A model generated the notes under the pieces. It saw only the letters and a program-made list of their open reading frames with translations, was not told where the DNA came from and ran no database searches. Shown in pieces: positions 9,190-16,767 of a stretch of 64,000 bases of DNA. The DNA comes from Alteraurantiacibacter hainanensis (GTDB lineage: Bacteria; Pseudomonadota; Alphaproteobacteria; Sphingomonadales; Sphingomonadaceae): contig NZ_JAZAPB010000002.1 of NCBI RefSeq assembly GCF_036321025.1, forward strand, positions 248,001-312,000. Reading direction: 5' to 3'. The first letter of the stretch is position 1; each line of letters opens with the position of its first letter. A program made the position numbers and the translations under genes.

Positions 9190-9235
9190 TTCAAGAAAAC
9201 TTCAAGTAATCATCAACCAAGCGCCAGCGCACAAT
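9190..9235 (+). promoter_or_regulatory. 11-bp-phased repeats and weak promoter before urcA
   Basis: The 318-bp spacer 9037-9354 has no gene but contains TTCAAG at 9190, TTCAAG at 9201 and ATCAAC at 9212, each exactly 11 bp apart. OmpR/PhoB-type winged-helix proteins bind such one-turn-spaced direct repeats. A CACAAT hexamer at 9230-9235 could serve as -10, with its -35 position covered by the last repeats, as expected of an activator-dependent promoter. The regulator encoded to the left is the obvious candidate ligand. This is inference from spacing; no binding data. Confidence 0.45.
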
Positions 9236-9354
9236 TTTCCGAGTCGATGCACAACCCGATCTCCACGGGAGCGAAGTTCATCGCAGCGTCACTCCCGAGG
9301 ACCGGTTGGCGGCTTACCTGTCGCCTTCATCGTCGAACAGGAAGGAACCAAATC

Positions 9355-9699
9355 ATGCGCAACATTATCATCAGCTCCGCCGTGGCCGCGCTTTCGCTGG
9401 CCGCCATCTCCACTCCCGCCGCTGCGCAGGAGCAGGTTCGCACGGCCTACGTCGAACATGCCGATCTCAACGTGGGGACCGAGAAAGGGATGGAAACGCT
9501 TCAGAACCGGGTGCGCGCGGCTGTTCGCCAGGTCTGCCCGGCTGCCGAATACGGCCCCGTGAGCAGGACGCTGGATGCCCGTCGGTGCTCCGACTTCGCC
9601 ATGGAAGCGGCGCAGCAGCAGATCGCCCAACTGCGGCGCGGGACGGTCGAGATCCTGGCGGTCCGCGCTCCGCAGCGCAGCGACATCCGCAGGCAGTAA
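9355..9699 (+). CDS. UrcA family exported protein (copy 1)
   Basis: 114-residue protein with a clear Sec signal peptide (MRNIIISSAVAALSLAAIS, cleavage after PAAAQ). A short mature domain follows, matching the UrcA family: YVEHADLNVGTEKGMETLQNRVRAAVRQVCP. It has two Cys (in QVCP and RRCSDF), likely a disulfide in the periplasm. The family is common in Caulobacter and sphingomonads and its function is unknown. The start follows AGGAAGG. It diverges from the CadC-like regulator, suggesting control by it. A paralogue with the same Cys pair is at 16230. Confidence 0.88.
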   Translation: MRNIIISSAVAALSLAAISTPAAAQEQVRTAYVEHADLNVGTEKGMETLQNRVRAAVRQVCPAAEYGPVSRTLDARRCSDFAMEAAQQQIAQLRRGTVEILAVRAPQRSDIRRQ

Positions 9700-9770
9700 C
9701 CGGCCATGCTCCTGGCCGGGCGGCGGCACCGGTAATGGCGCCGCCGCAGATATTCAGGAGGACGCAAGGA

Positions 9771-9805
9771 AAAGGGAGAGCCAGCACCTCGCCGGCCCTC
9801 CCTTT
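9771..9805. terminator. Bidirectional terminator between urcA and msrA
   Basis: Inverted repeat AAAGGGAG (9771-9778) and CTCCCTTT (9798-9805) forms an 8-bp stem with A-rich and T-rich flanks. It sits between the convergent urcA and msrA genes and could terminate both. Confidence 0.55.
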
Positions 9806-9847
9806 CCTGCTGTGACATATAGTTCAGCCCCGCGCCGATAGCGCCCG

Positions 9848-10378
9848 TCAGCTCTTCACCTTGTCGGCAAAACTCTTCCTGAGCTTCATCAGCTTGGGCG
9901 GGATCACGGCCATGCAGTAGGGGTTCCGCTGGCCTTCGCCTTCCCAGTATTCCTGGTGGTAGTCTTCCGCCGGATACCAGCTGCCATCCTCGATCGTGGT
10001 CACGGCCTTGCCGTCGTGGCTCTCGTTCCAGCGCGTGATGGCCTTTTCCGCCTCGACCCTCTGATCGTCCGTCAGCGGGAAGATGGCGCTGCGGTACTGC
10101 GTGCCCACGTCGTTGCCCTGGCGGTTGAGCTGGGTCGGGTCGTGCGTGCCCATGAACATGTCGTAGATTTCCGGCAGGGTCACCGTGCCCGGATCGTAGG
10201 TGATCTTCACGCCCTCGGCATGCCCGGTCGATCCGGTGCAAACCTCCTTGTAGGTGGGGTCCTTGGTGGTGCCGCCGATATAGCCGCTTTCAACGCTTTC
10301 CACGCCGATCACGTCCTTGAACACCGCCTCGGTACACCAGAAGCATCCGCCTGCGACGATTGCCGTTTCGCTCATCAT
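9848..10378 (-). CDS. msrA: Peptide-methionine (S)-S-oxide reductase MsrA
   Basis: 176-residue MsrA, which reduces methionine-S-sulfoxide in proteins. The catalytic motif GGCFWCTEAVF places the nucleophile at Cys12. YIGGTTKDPTYKEVCTGSTGHAEGVKITYDP and MFMGTHDPTQLNRQGNDVGTQYRS blocks are all conserved. There is no signal peptide, so it is cytosolic. It is read away from the exported methyltransferase-like operon. The extra Met at the start makes either of the first two codons possible. Confidence 0.97.
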   Translation of the reverse strand: MMSETAIVAGGCFWCTEAVFKDVIGVESVESGYIGGTTKDPTYKEVCTGSTGHAEGVKITYDPGTVTLPEIYDMFMGTHDPTQLNRQGNDVGTQYRSAIFPLTDDQRVEAEKAITRWNESHDGKAVTTIEDGSWYPAEDYHQEYWEGEGQRNPYCMAVIPPKLMKLRKSFADKVKS

Positions 10379-10477
10379 AATCTCCTTCGGTCTGCCAGAT
10401 GGGTACCAATGGTCCGCTTGTCATCCCGTGCCGGCAGCGTAGATTGCGCGCAATATCGATCCGGGAGATTGAAAGAC

Positions 10478-11284
10478 ATGCGAATTGCCCCCCTTGTTGC
10501 TGCCGCCGCGCTGACGTTCGGCACTCCAGCACTTGCCGACCATCACGAAAGCCCGTCGCTGGAAGAGGTTCTTGCGATGGACACGCGCGCCCAGGATGCT
10601 GCGCGCGATCAGTATCGCCATCCCGCAGAGACGCTGGCCTTCTTCGGCGTCGAGCCGACGATGCGCGTGGTGGAATACGGCCCCGGCGGCGGCTGGTACA
10701 CCCGCGTGCTGCTGCCGTGGATCGCGCCGCACGGCACCTACATGGCCATGCAGCCCGACACCGGCGAACCCGAACCGGGAGAGCCCGCCTGGGCCGAACG
10801 CTTCACCGCCATGGCCACCGGTTCCACAGGCGTTTCCGCCGATGCCATCACCGCATTCGAGACCGACGAGATCACCGAGGACATGCACGGCACCGTCGAT
10901 CGCATCCTGGTGTTCCGTTCGCTCCACGGCATGCTGAACAGCGAGGGTGCGGATACCCAGCTTCGCGCGATGCGCCGCCTGCTGGCTGACGATGGCATGG
11001 TGGGCGTGGTGCAGCACCGCGCGCCGGAGGATGCGAGCTACGACGATGCCGACGGCTCGCGCGGATACCTGCGTCAGGCGGACGTGATCAAGCTGTTCGC
11101 CGTGCACGGCTTCGACCTCGTCGCCGCCGCTGAAATCAACGCCAATCCCGAGGATCCCGCCGACTGGCCGGGCGGGGTGTGGACCCTGCCGCCGGTTCTG
11201 TCGGGCGGCGACACCGATCGCGAACGGCTGGAGGCGATCGGCGAGAGCGACCGCATGACCCTGCTTTTCCGAAAGGCCGACTGA
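10478..11284 (+). CDS. Exported class I methyltransferase-like protein (paralogue A)
   Basis: 268 residues with a signal peptide (MRIAPLVAAAALTFGTPALA, then DHHES). The mature part resembles SAM-dependent methyltransferases: ETLAFFGVEPTMRVVEYGPG with an acidic residue and Gly-rich loop (EYGPGGGWYTR) at the SAM-binding position, and ILVFRSLHGMLN further on. Such predicted periplasmic methyltransferase-like proteins are seen in proteobacteria; SAM is not known to be available in the periplasm, so the activity is uncertain. Its TGA overlaps the ATG of paralogue B by one base, forming an operon of three exported products. Confidence 0.8.
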   Translation: MRIAPLVAAAALTFGTPALADHHESPSLEEVLAMDTRAQDAARDQYRHPAETLAFFGVEPTMRVVEYGPGGGWYTRVLLPWIAPHGTYMAMQPDTGEPEPGEPAWAERFTAMATGSTGVSADAITAFETDEITEDMHGTVDRILVFRSLHGMLNSEGADTQLRAMRRLLADDGMVGVVQHRAPEDASYDDADGSRGYLRQADVIKLFAVHGFDLVAAAEINANPEDPADWPGGVWTLPPVLSGGDTDRERLEAIGESDRMTLLFRKAD

Positions 11285-12144
11285 TGCGTATTCCTGCAAT
11301 CCTGGGAGCCGCCGCCGCGCTGGCCTGTTCCGTTCCGGCCCTGGCCGACCATCACGAGGGCGACCGGCCCACCGCGATGGAAAACGCGCTGAACCTGGAA
11401 AGCGTGCTGCTGCACCCGCGCCGGGCGGAGGACCGTGTGCGCGACGAGTTCCGCAACCCGGCCGAAACCTTGGCCTTCTTCGGGGTGGAGCCGGGCATGA
11501 CCGTGGTCGACTACATGCCCGCCACCGGCTGGTATTCGCGCGTGCTGATCCCCTACCTGGGCGAGGAAGGCACCTACATTGGCCTCAATCCCGAACTGCA
11601 TCCCTCGCTGACCGGATACTGGGACATGTACCGCGACGCGGCGACGAAGATTCCATCCGACGCGCAGGGTTGGGTGGGCGATGACGGAGCCGAGGTCGTC
11701 GGGCTCAACACCGGTGACGATGCGCTGGAAAGCCATGCCGGCACTGCCGACCGCTTCCTGATCTTCCGCGAGGTGCACAACATGCGCCGGTTCGGCTGGC
11801 TGCACGACAGCCTGGTCGCCGCGCGCACCATGCTGAAGGACGACGGCCTGCTGGGCGTTGTGCAGCACCGCGCCGATGCCGATGCCCCGGCGTCCTACGT
11901 GCTGGGCGACAATGGCTACCAGCGCGAGCAGGACGTGATCGCCCTGTTCGAGGCCTACGGTTTCGAACTCGTCGCGCGCAGCGAGATCAACGCCAACCCG
12001 TCCGACCCGGCCGACTGGGACGGCGGCGTGTGGAGCCTGCCGCCCAGCTATCGCGGCGCAGCGGAAGGGAGCGAGGAACGCGCCCGCCGCGCCGAAATCG
12101 GCGAGAGCGACCGCATGACCCTGCTGTTCCGCAAGCGCGCCTGA
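11284..12144 (+). CDS. Exported methyltransferase-like protein (paralogue B)
   Basis: 286 residues, tandem paralogue of the preceding gene: signal peptide (MRIPAILGAAAALACSVPALA, then DHHEG), NPAETLAFFGVEPGMTVVDY, and the same ending (EINANPSDPADWDGGVW and IGESDRMTLLFRK). The SAM loop has changed from EYGPGGGW to DYMPATGW, losing the Gly-rich signature kept in copy A. Either it binds another ligand or it is non-catalytic. It overlaps both neighbours by one base (TGATG), so the three are translationally coupled. Confidence 0.78.
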   Translation: MRIPAILGAAAALACSVPALADHHEGDRPTAMENALNLESVLLHPRRAEDRVRDEFRNPAETLAFFGVEPGMTVVDYMPATGWYSRVLIPYLGEEGTYIGLNPELHPSLTGYWDMYRDAATKIPSDAQGWVGDDGAEVVGLNTGDDALESHAGTADRFLIFREVHNMRRFGWLHDSLVAARTMLKDDGLLGVVQHRADADAPASYVLGDNGYQREQDVIALFEAYGFELVARSEINANPSDPADWDGGVWSLPPSYRGAAEGSEERARRAEIGESDRMTLLFRKRA

Positions 12145-12623
12145 TGCGTGTTGCCCTGCCCATCGTGGCCGCCTTCGCGCTGGCCGCCTGCACGCCCGAG
12201 CCGGAGCCGGTCGACACCGATCCCGTCGGCCTGGTCTCCGCTCCGCAGCTGGAGGTTATCGAGGCCGCGATGGAGGAGAGCGCGGCGGGCTGGAACGAAG
12301 GCGACATGGATCGCTTCCTCGCCATCTACTCGAGCGCCAAGGATACCAGCTTCGTGGGGTCCGGCGGTCTGATCCGCGGCGCAGAGGCGATGGAGGAACG
12401 CTACCGCGAGGCCTACGACTGGTCTCAGGCCGACCCTGCCGAGCGCGGCGTGCTGACTTTCGAAACCGAGGATTTCCGCCCGCTCGGCAGCGACTACGCG
12501 CTCTACATCGGCCGCTACACCCTTACCTATCCCGACGACCGCGAACCGGCGACCGGCCTCACCAGCCTGATCTTCGCGCGCGAGCAGGGCGGCTGGAAGA
12601 TCATGGCGGATCACAGCTCGTAG
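12144..12623 (+). CDS. Predicted lipoprotein with NTF2/DUF4440-like domain
   Basis: 159 residues. MRVALPIVAAFALAACTPEP is a lipoprotein signal with lipobox LAAC (Cys16). The mature part (LEVIEAAMEESAAGWNEGDMDRFLAIYS, ending FAREQGGWKIMADHSS) has the SnoaL/DUF4440 pattern, a cone-shaped fold used for small-molecule binding or enzymes. It is the last gene of the one-base-overlap operon with the two exported methyltransferase-like proteins, suggesting a shared envelope process. No specific function can be assigned. Confidence 0.78.
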   Translation: MRVALPIVAAFALAACTPEPEPVDTDPVGLVSAPQLEVIEAAMEESAAGWNEGDMDRFLAIYSSAKDTSFVGSGGLIRGAEAMEERYREAYDWSQADPAERGVLTFETEDFRPLGSDYALYIGRYTLTYPDDREPATGLTSLIFAREQGGWKIMADHSS

Positions 12624-12657
12624 ACTTGGCGTGCGCACGCGGGTAATTGCCCCGTCC

Positions 12658-13521
12658 ATGACCATTCTCAACGTCTCCGCGCTGCAGCTCGCCCTCTTCG
12701 ACGAGGACGAATCCGCCAATATCGAAGCCGTTTCCGACCTGGTGGCAGAGGCTGCCGGGAAGGGCGCGCAGGTGGTGCTGCCCCCCGAACTGTTCTCCGG
12801 CCCCTATTTCTGCCGCGAGGAACAGGACGAGTTCTTCGCCCTCGCGCGCCCGACGGCGGAGCACCCCTCGGTCATCGCCATGCAGGCGCTGGCGAAAAAG
12901 CTGGGCGTGGCCATCCCCACCAGCTTTTTCGAGCGGGACGGCCATCACTATTACAACACCCTCGCCATGATCGACGCCGAGGGCGAGATCATGGGCACCT
13001 ATCGCAAGAGCCACATTCCCGACGGGCCGGGGTACGAGGAGAAGTTCTATTTCCGCCCCGGCAACGACGGGTTCAAGGTGTGGGACGTCTTCGGAGCCCG
13101 GATCGGCATCGGCATCTGCTGGGACCAGTGGTATCCCGAGACCGCGCGCTGCCTGGCGCTGCTGGGCGCGCAGGTGCTGTTCTATCCCACCGCCATCGGC
13201 AGCGAGCCGAAGGATGCGGATATGGATACCAGCCGCATGTGGCGCCGCGCGATGATCGGCCACGCAGTCAGCAACTGCATGCCCGTGGTCACCGCCAACC
13301 GGATCGGCCACGAGGGTTCGCAGGAGGCGGGTAACACCTTCTACGGGCACAGCTTCATCTGCGACGAGTGGGGCGACATTCTGACCGAGTACGGCCGCGA
13401 GGAAACCGGTGCGCTGGTAGCGCAGCTGGACCTCGATGCCGCGCGCAAGCACCGCGCCAGCTGGGGCTTCTTCCGCGATCGGCGCCCGCAGCTCTACGGC
13501 CGGATCGCCGAGGATATCTGA
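12658..13521 (+). CDS. aguB: N-carbamoylputrescine amidase
   Basis: 287-residue nitrilase-superfamily enzyme that hydrolyses N-carbamoylputrescine to putrescine, CO2 and ammonia (agmatine pathway). The Glu-Lys-Cys triad is visible: Glu44 in VLPPELFSGPYFC, Lys117 in YRKSHIPDGPGY, and Cys154 in IGICWDQWYPE. The first and last of these blocks are specific to the carbamoylputrescine subgroup. ATG 12658 gives the usual MTILNVSALQ start. No agmatine deiminase is in the window. Confidence 0.93.
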   Translation: MTILNVSALQLALFDEDESANIEAVSDLVAEAAGKGAQVVLPPELFSGPYFCREEQDEFFALARPTAEHPSVIAMQALAKKLGVAIPTSFFERDGHHYYNTLAMIDAEGEIMGTYRKSHIPDGPGYEEKFYFRPGNDGFKVWDVFGARIGIGICWDQWYPETARCLALLGAQVLFYPTAIGSEPKDADMDTSRMWRRAMIGHAVSNCMPVVTANRIGHEGSQEAGNTFYGHSFICDEWGDILTEYGREETGALVAQLDLDAARKHRASWGFFRDRRPQLYGRIAEDI

Positions 13522-13551
13522 GGCAAGCGCCCCTTTGCCGGGGCATCGGGG

Positions 13552-14055
13552 GTGGGCATGAAGAAACACCGCTACATCATCGCCGTCGGATCGAACCAGC
13601 GGCACCCGCATTTCGGCCCGCCCCGCGCTGTGGTGGCGGCGGCGATGGACATCCTCGACGAGACGCTGGGCAAGGTGAGGGCGCGCTCGCCTATCATGGA
13701 CAGCGCGCCCGTCGGTCCTTCGCAGCGCCGCTACGCCAACGCCGCGCTGCTGCTGAAAAGCAAGCTGGAGCCCGAAGGCCTGCTGCATTGCCTGCAGGAG
13801 GCGGAGGCTGCCTTCGGCCGCGTGCGGCGCGGACAGCGCTGGCGCGCGCGGGTGCTCGATCTCGACATCGTGCTGTGGGATGGCGGAATCTTCGCCTCGC
13901 CCGAATTGCTGGTTCCCCACCCGCTGTTTCGCCAGCGCGATTTCGTGCTGCGGCCAGCCGCCACCGTCGCCCCCGACTGGCGCGATCCGCTGACTGGCCT
14001 CAGCGTGAAACACCTGCTTGCCCGCTTGACCAGCCACCGCCCCACCCCTAGGTGA
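13552..14055 (+). CDS. folK: 2-amino-4-hydroxy-6-hydroxymethyldihydropteridine diphosphokinase
   Basis: HPPK, which pyrophosphorylates the pterin precursor in folate synthesis. Conserved segments are IIAVGSNQ, RRYANAALLLKSKLEPEGLLHCLQ, the metal-site RARVLDLDIVLWDGG (DLDI/L signature), and PHPLFRQRDFVLRPAA. It starts with GTG 13552 or, more simply, ATG 13558 two codons in (165 versus 167 residues). It stands alone between aguB and tRNA-Lys, and one transcript may run into the tRNA. Confidence 0.92.
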   Translation: MGMKKHRYIIAVGSNQRHPHFGPPRAVVAAAMDILDETLGKVRARSPIMDSAPVGPSQRRYANAALLLKSKLEPEGLLHCLQEAEAAFGRVRRGQRWRARVLDLDIVLWDGGIFASPELLVPHPLFRQRDFVLRPAATVAPDWRDPLTGLSVKHLLARLTSHRPTPR

Positions 14056-14088
14056 GCGCGCGCGGCACCTGCCGCCACACCCGCAAGG

Positions 14089-14164
14089 GGGCCCTTAGCT
14101 CAGTCGGTAGAGCAACTGACTTTTAATCAGTAGGTCGCTGGTTCGAACCCAGCAGGGCTCACCA
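14089..14164 (+). tRNA. tRNA-Lys (UUU)
   Basis: A 76-nt cloverleaf with encoded CCA. The acceptor arms are GGGCCCT and AGGGCTC (one G-U), the anticodon loop CTTTTAA gives anticodon TTT at 14122-14124, and the T-arm carries GTTCGAACC. All arms pair correctly, so it should be functional. Confidence 0.97.
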
Positions 14165-14228
14165 TCACTTCGCAAAGTTCGTCCGGCAGCCGGAGTCGCG
14201 CAGGCGCCTCCCGGGTGCTCGACAATGC

Positions 14229-16010
14229 CTAGATGCGGTTCATGTCTAGAGCGCTTCGCTCGCCCCTCCAGACCCGGTCGAACGCCTGTGTCGCGGCTGC
14301 GGCCTCGGGCCGGTGGCCGAGCCTGCGTTCGGTCTGCGCCAGGCCGTAGAGGGCAAGGGCGTTGTTGGGCGCATCGAACAGCGCGGCCCTGAAGGCCTTT
14401 GAGGCTTCTTCGAAGTCTCCCGCCTGGAAGTGTGCGGCGCCCAGCGACTGGTTGACCGGGTAATACCAGAATGGCGGTTCGTTGTAGGGGATCGAGGTCT
14501 GCAATTCCGCGGCTTGCGAGAAGTGCCTCACCGCGTCCGAAAACCGGGATTGCGCCATGGCTTTCCGGCCCTTCGCCACTTCTGCGGCGAGGCGGATGAT
14601 CAGCGGGGCGGGGAAGCCGTTTGCTTCCAGGTTCGTCACGTCCTCCGCCGTTTCGAAAGCCTCGAGTGCAGCCAGTTCGGTGTCGAAGGCGGCAAAGTCG
14701 CCCGCCTGCGCGTGGGCAACGGCCCGGGCATAGCGGCGCATGGCGTCAACATAGTCGAGCGCGTGCGCATCTTCCGTGAGCGCGAGCGTCGCCGCCGGTG
14801 AACCGTACTGGCCCAGCGCGAAATAGGGTGCGGCGTAGATCGCCTGGACCCACGGCAGATCGCGCCCGGTATCCACGTCGAGAATGGATTCCAGCTTGGC
14901 GGTCTGCTCCACCACCGTCCTCACGTCTCCCATCATCTGGGCCGAGGTCAGCAGGAAATGGACGTTGTGCGGGTAATAGCCGAAGCGCACCAGGCCATCG
15001 TCTCCGACATCGGCAAGATAGGCCTCGTCGGCGGCGACAGCCTCCATGTTGGCATCCATCGAATCGCGATAACGGCCAAGCCGGTAATAGATGTGCGAGG
15101 GCATGTGGACGAGGTGGCCGAACGCCTTCGGGCCGGTCTGGCGCAGCCTGTCGGCGGCGGCTTCGGCTCGCTCGGGCTCGGGCAGTTCCAGCAGGTGGAT
15201 GTAGAGGTGGGAAGCCTGCGGGTGCGTGGGATTGCGGGCCATCACCCGCTCGATCAGGTCCACGGCTTCCCCGATCAGCGGGCGCGGCTGGCCGGAAGCG
15301 GCGTCCCAGTAGTTCCAGGGCGTCGTGTTCATGCTCGCTTCCGCCGCCAGGATCGCCAGGTCGTCGCTGTCGGGATTGCCTTGCGAAATGGCGAGCATGG
15401 CAACCGCGTAGGCGCGGTCGAGCGCGGCACGATCGGCATCCGGGTCGGGCGAGTATCGCGCGGCCTGCGCCTCGATCAGCTGCATGGCGGCGGGGCCGGC
15501 ACCCGGTGCCAGTTCCCTCGCCCGGTCGAGCGCACGAAGGGCGGCCTGGTTCTGCTCGCTGTCCATGCCGGAATTGATGTTGGGGCCATTGGCCATGGCC
15601 TCGCCCCACCAGCACATGGCGCAGGAAGGATCGACTTCCCGGGCGCGCTGGAACGATCGGATGGCCGCGCGGTGGTTGAAGCCATAGGCCAGCGCCAGGC
15701 CCTGGTCGAAGTAACGCTTGGCCAGCGGATCGACGTCCCCGACAGGCAGGTCGGATGGAGAAACGTCCGAATAGAGATTGATCGCGCGCGAACCCAGGCC
15801 CTGCTGCTGTGCCAGCGACCGGGCCAGCCGGAGCCTCGTGTCGAGCGTGCCGCCGCTGGCATCGAAGCCGCGGCAGGCCAGGCGACCCGTCAGGGACGGA
15901 TCGAGAGCCTCGAGCGACTGCGCCGAAAAACCGGCGGGCTGACTGGCAGAGGCGCTTCCGACTGCGAAAGTCGCCAATGCTGCGGTGGAAAGCATGATCG
16001 TGCGGCGCAT
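14229..16010 (-). CDS. Exported TPR-repeat protein
   Basis: 593 residues with a signal peptide (MRRTIMLSTAALATFAVGSASA). The mature protein is mostly paired helices typical of tetratricopeptide repeats, e.g. RYFDQGLALAYGFNHRAAIR, ALRALDRARELAPGAGPAAM and a C-terminal NNALALYGLAQTERRLG. Intervening segments (PHNVHFLLTSAQMMG, MPSHIYYRLGRYRDSM) recur in a large family of bacterial secreted TPR proteins of unknown function. ATG 16010 was chosen because it begins the signal peptide. It diverges from the second urcA gene. Confidence 0.85.
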   Translation of the reverse strand: MRRTIMLSTAALATFAVGSASASQPAGFSAQSLEALDPSLTGRLACRGFDASGGTLDTRLRLARSLAQQQGLGSRAINLYSDVSPSDLPVGDVDPLAKRYFDQGLALAYGFNHRAAIRSFQRAREVDPSCAMCWWGEAMANGPNINSGMDSEQNQAALRALDRARELAPGAGPAAMQLIEAQAARYSPDPDADRAALDRAYAVAMLAISQGNPDSDDLAILAAEASMNTTPWNYWDAASGQPRPLIGEAVDLIERVMARNPTHPQASHLYIHLLELPEPERAEAAADRLRQTGPKAFGHLVHMPSHIYYRLGRYRDSMDANMEAVAADEAYLADVGDDGLVRFGYYPHNVHFLLTSAQMMGDVRTVVEQTAKLESILDVDTGRDLPWVQAIYAAPYFALGQYGSPAATLALTEDAHALDYVDAMRRYARAVAHAQAGDFAAFDTELAALEAFETAEDVTNLEANGFPAPLIIRLAAEVAKGRKAMAQSRFSDAVRHFSQAAELQTSIPYNEPPFWYYPVNQSLGAAHFQAGDFEEASKAFRAALFDAPNNALALYGLAQTERRLGHRPEAAAATQAFDRVWRGERSALDMNRI

Positions 16011-16128
16011 ATTCGGTCTCCCGGCTGCGCGACCCCGATTGCCTTCATAGCAGATCGGCGCCCTTCGAGCGACGCCCGCAACGGTCCGGAGGCGAGAAAT
16101 GTGTCCCGACACCACCTGCGGGTTCATT

Positions 16129-16168
16129 TTTCACGTTCTTTTCACGCCCGATCACCGGAGCGATCACA
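16129..16168 (+). promoter_or_regulatory. Phased TCAC repeats before second urcA
   Basis: TTTCACG occurs at 16129 and again 11 bp later at 16140. Related GATCAC elements follow at 16150 and 16162, so TCAC cores stand at 16131, 16142, 16152 and 16164, roughly one helical turn apart. The layout mirrors the repeats before urcA copy 1 and suits an OmpR-type or SARP/BTAD-type regulator, both of which bind direct repeats at about 11-bp spacing. It lies in the divergent spacer between the TPR gene and urcA copy 2. Confidence 0.42.
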
Positions 16169-16229
16169 TAGCCTGTCTCACAAGGACGGCGTTCGGCAAT
16201 TCCGTCGGACAAGGACATGGAGACAGACA

Positions 16230-16616
16230 ATGAGCAGCAAGACCATCAAGACCACCGCCGCGGCAGCCTTTGCCGCCCTTTTCGCCGTCCAGGTTGCCGT
16301 ACCCACGGTCGCCCTGGCGCAGGAAGAGGTTCGCCAGCAGTACGTGGAGTACGGCGATCTCAACCTGCAGACGCCCGAAGGGATCGCAACGCTCGATTCC
16401 CGCATCGAACATGCGATCAGCCGCGTTTGCCGGGTTCCCAGCGCCACGACCCTGAGCGAACGCATGCAGGTGAAGAAGTGCGAGCGCGAAGCCGAAACGG
16501 GCGTCGCCGGACAGCGCGAATTCGCCATCAACCAGGCCCGGGGCTCGGTCGAACTCGCCGGCGCCGATGGCGACCCGAACCGCCCGTCGCGGATCCGCCT
16601 GGCTTTCGCCAACTGA
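16230..16616 (+). CDS. UrcA family exported protein (copy 2)
   Basis: 128 residues with a Sec signal peptide (TTAAAAFAALFAVQVAVPTVALAQ), then EEVRQQYVEYGDLNLQTPEG, the UrcA signature. It keeps two Cys (RVCRVP and VKKCERE) at the same spacing pattern as copy 1, and adds a short C-terminal tail (GADGDPNRPSRIRLAFAN). Function is unknown. It lies 151 bp before the BTAD regulator and diverges from a TPR protein, repeating the regulator/TPR/UrcA association seen at 7-9.7 kb. Confidence 0.88.
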   Translation: MSSKTIKTTAAAAFAALFAVQVAVPTVALAQEEVRQQYVEYGDLNLQTPEGIATLDSRIEHAISRVCRVPSATTLSERMQVKKCEREAETGVAGQREFAINQARGSVELAGADGDPNRPSRIRLAFAN

Positions 16617-16638
16617 GCGATGGCAATCTTCTGCATGT

Positions 16639-16668
16639 ACGCGGGTGTCGTCTCGGCGGCACCCGCGT
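16639..16668 (+). terminator. Hairpin after urcA copy 2
   Basis: A perfect 9-bp stem, ACGCGGGTG (16639-16647) with CACCCGCGT (16660-16668), and a 12-nt loop. It is followed by CTTGCCTTG, not a clean T-run, so it is a weak intrinsic terminator at best. Confidence 0.4.
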
Positions 16669-16767
16669 CTTGCCTTGTGAACCGACACAGGGCAGATTCT
16701 GAGCCAGTGCGGGCAGACCTGCTGGCCAGACTGTCTTTTCGCCCGCGCAGGGAGGGGGATACCTCGC

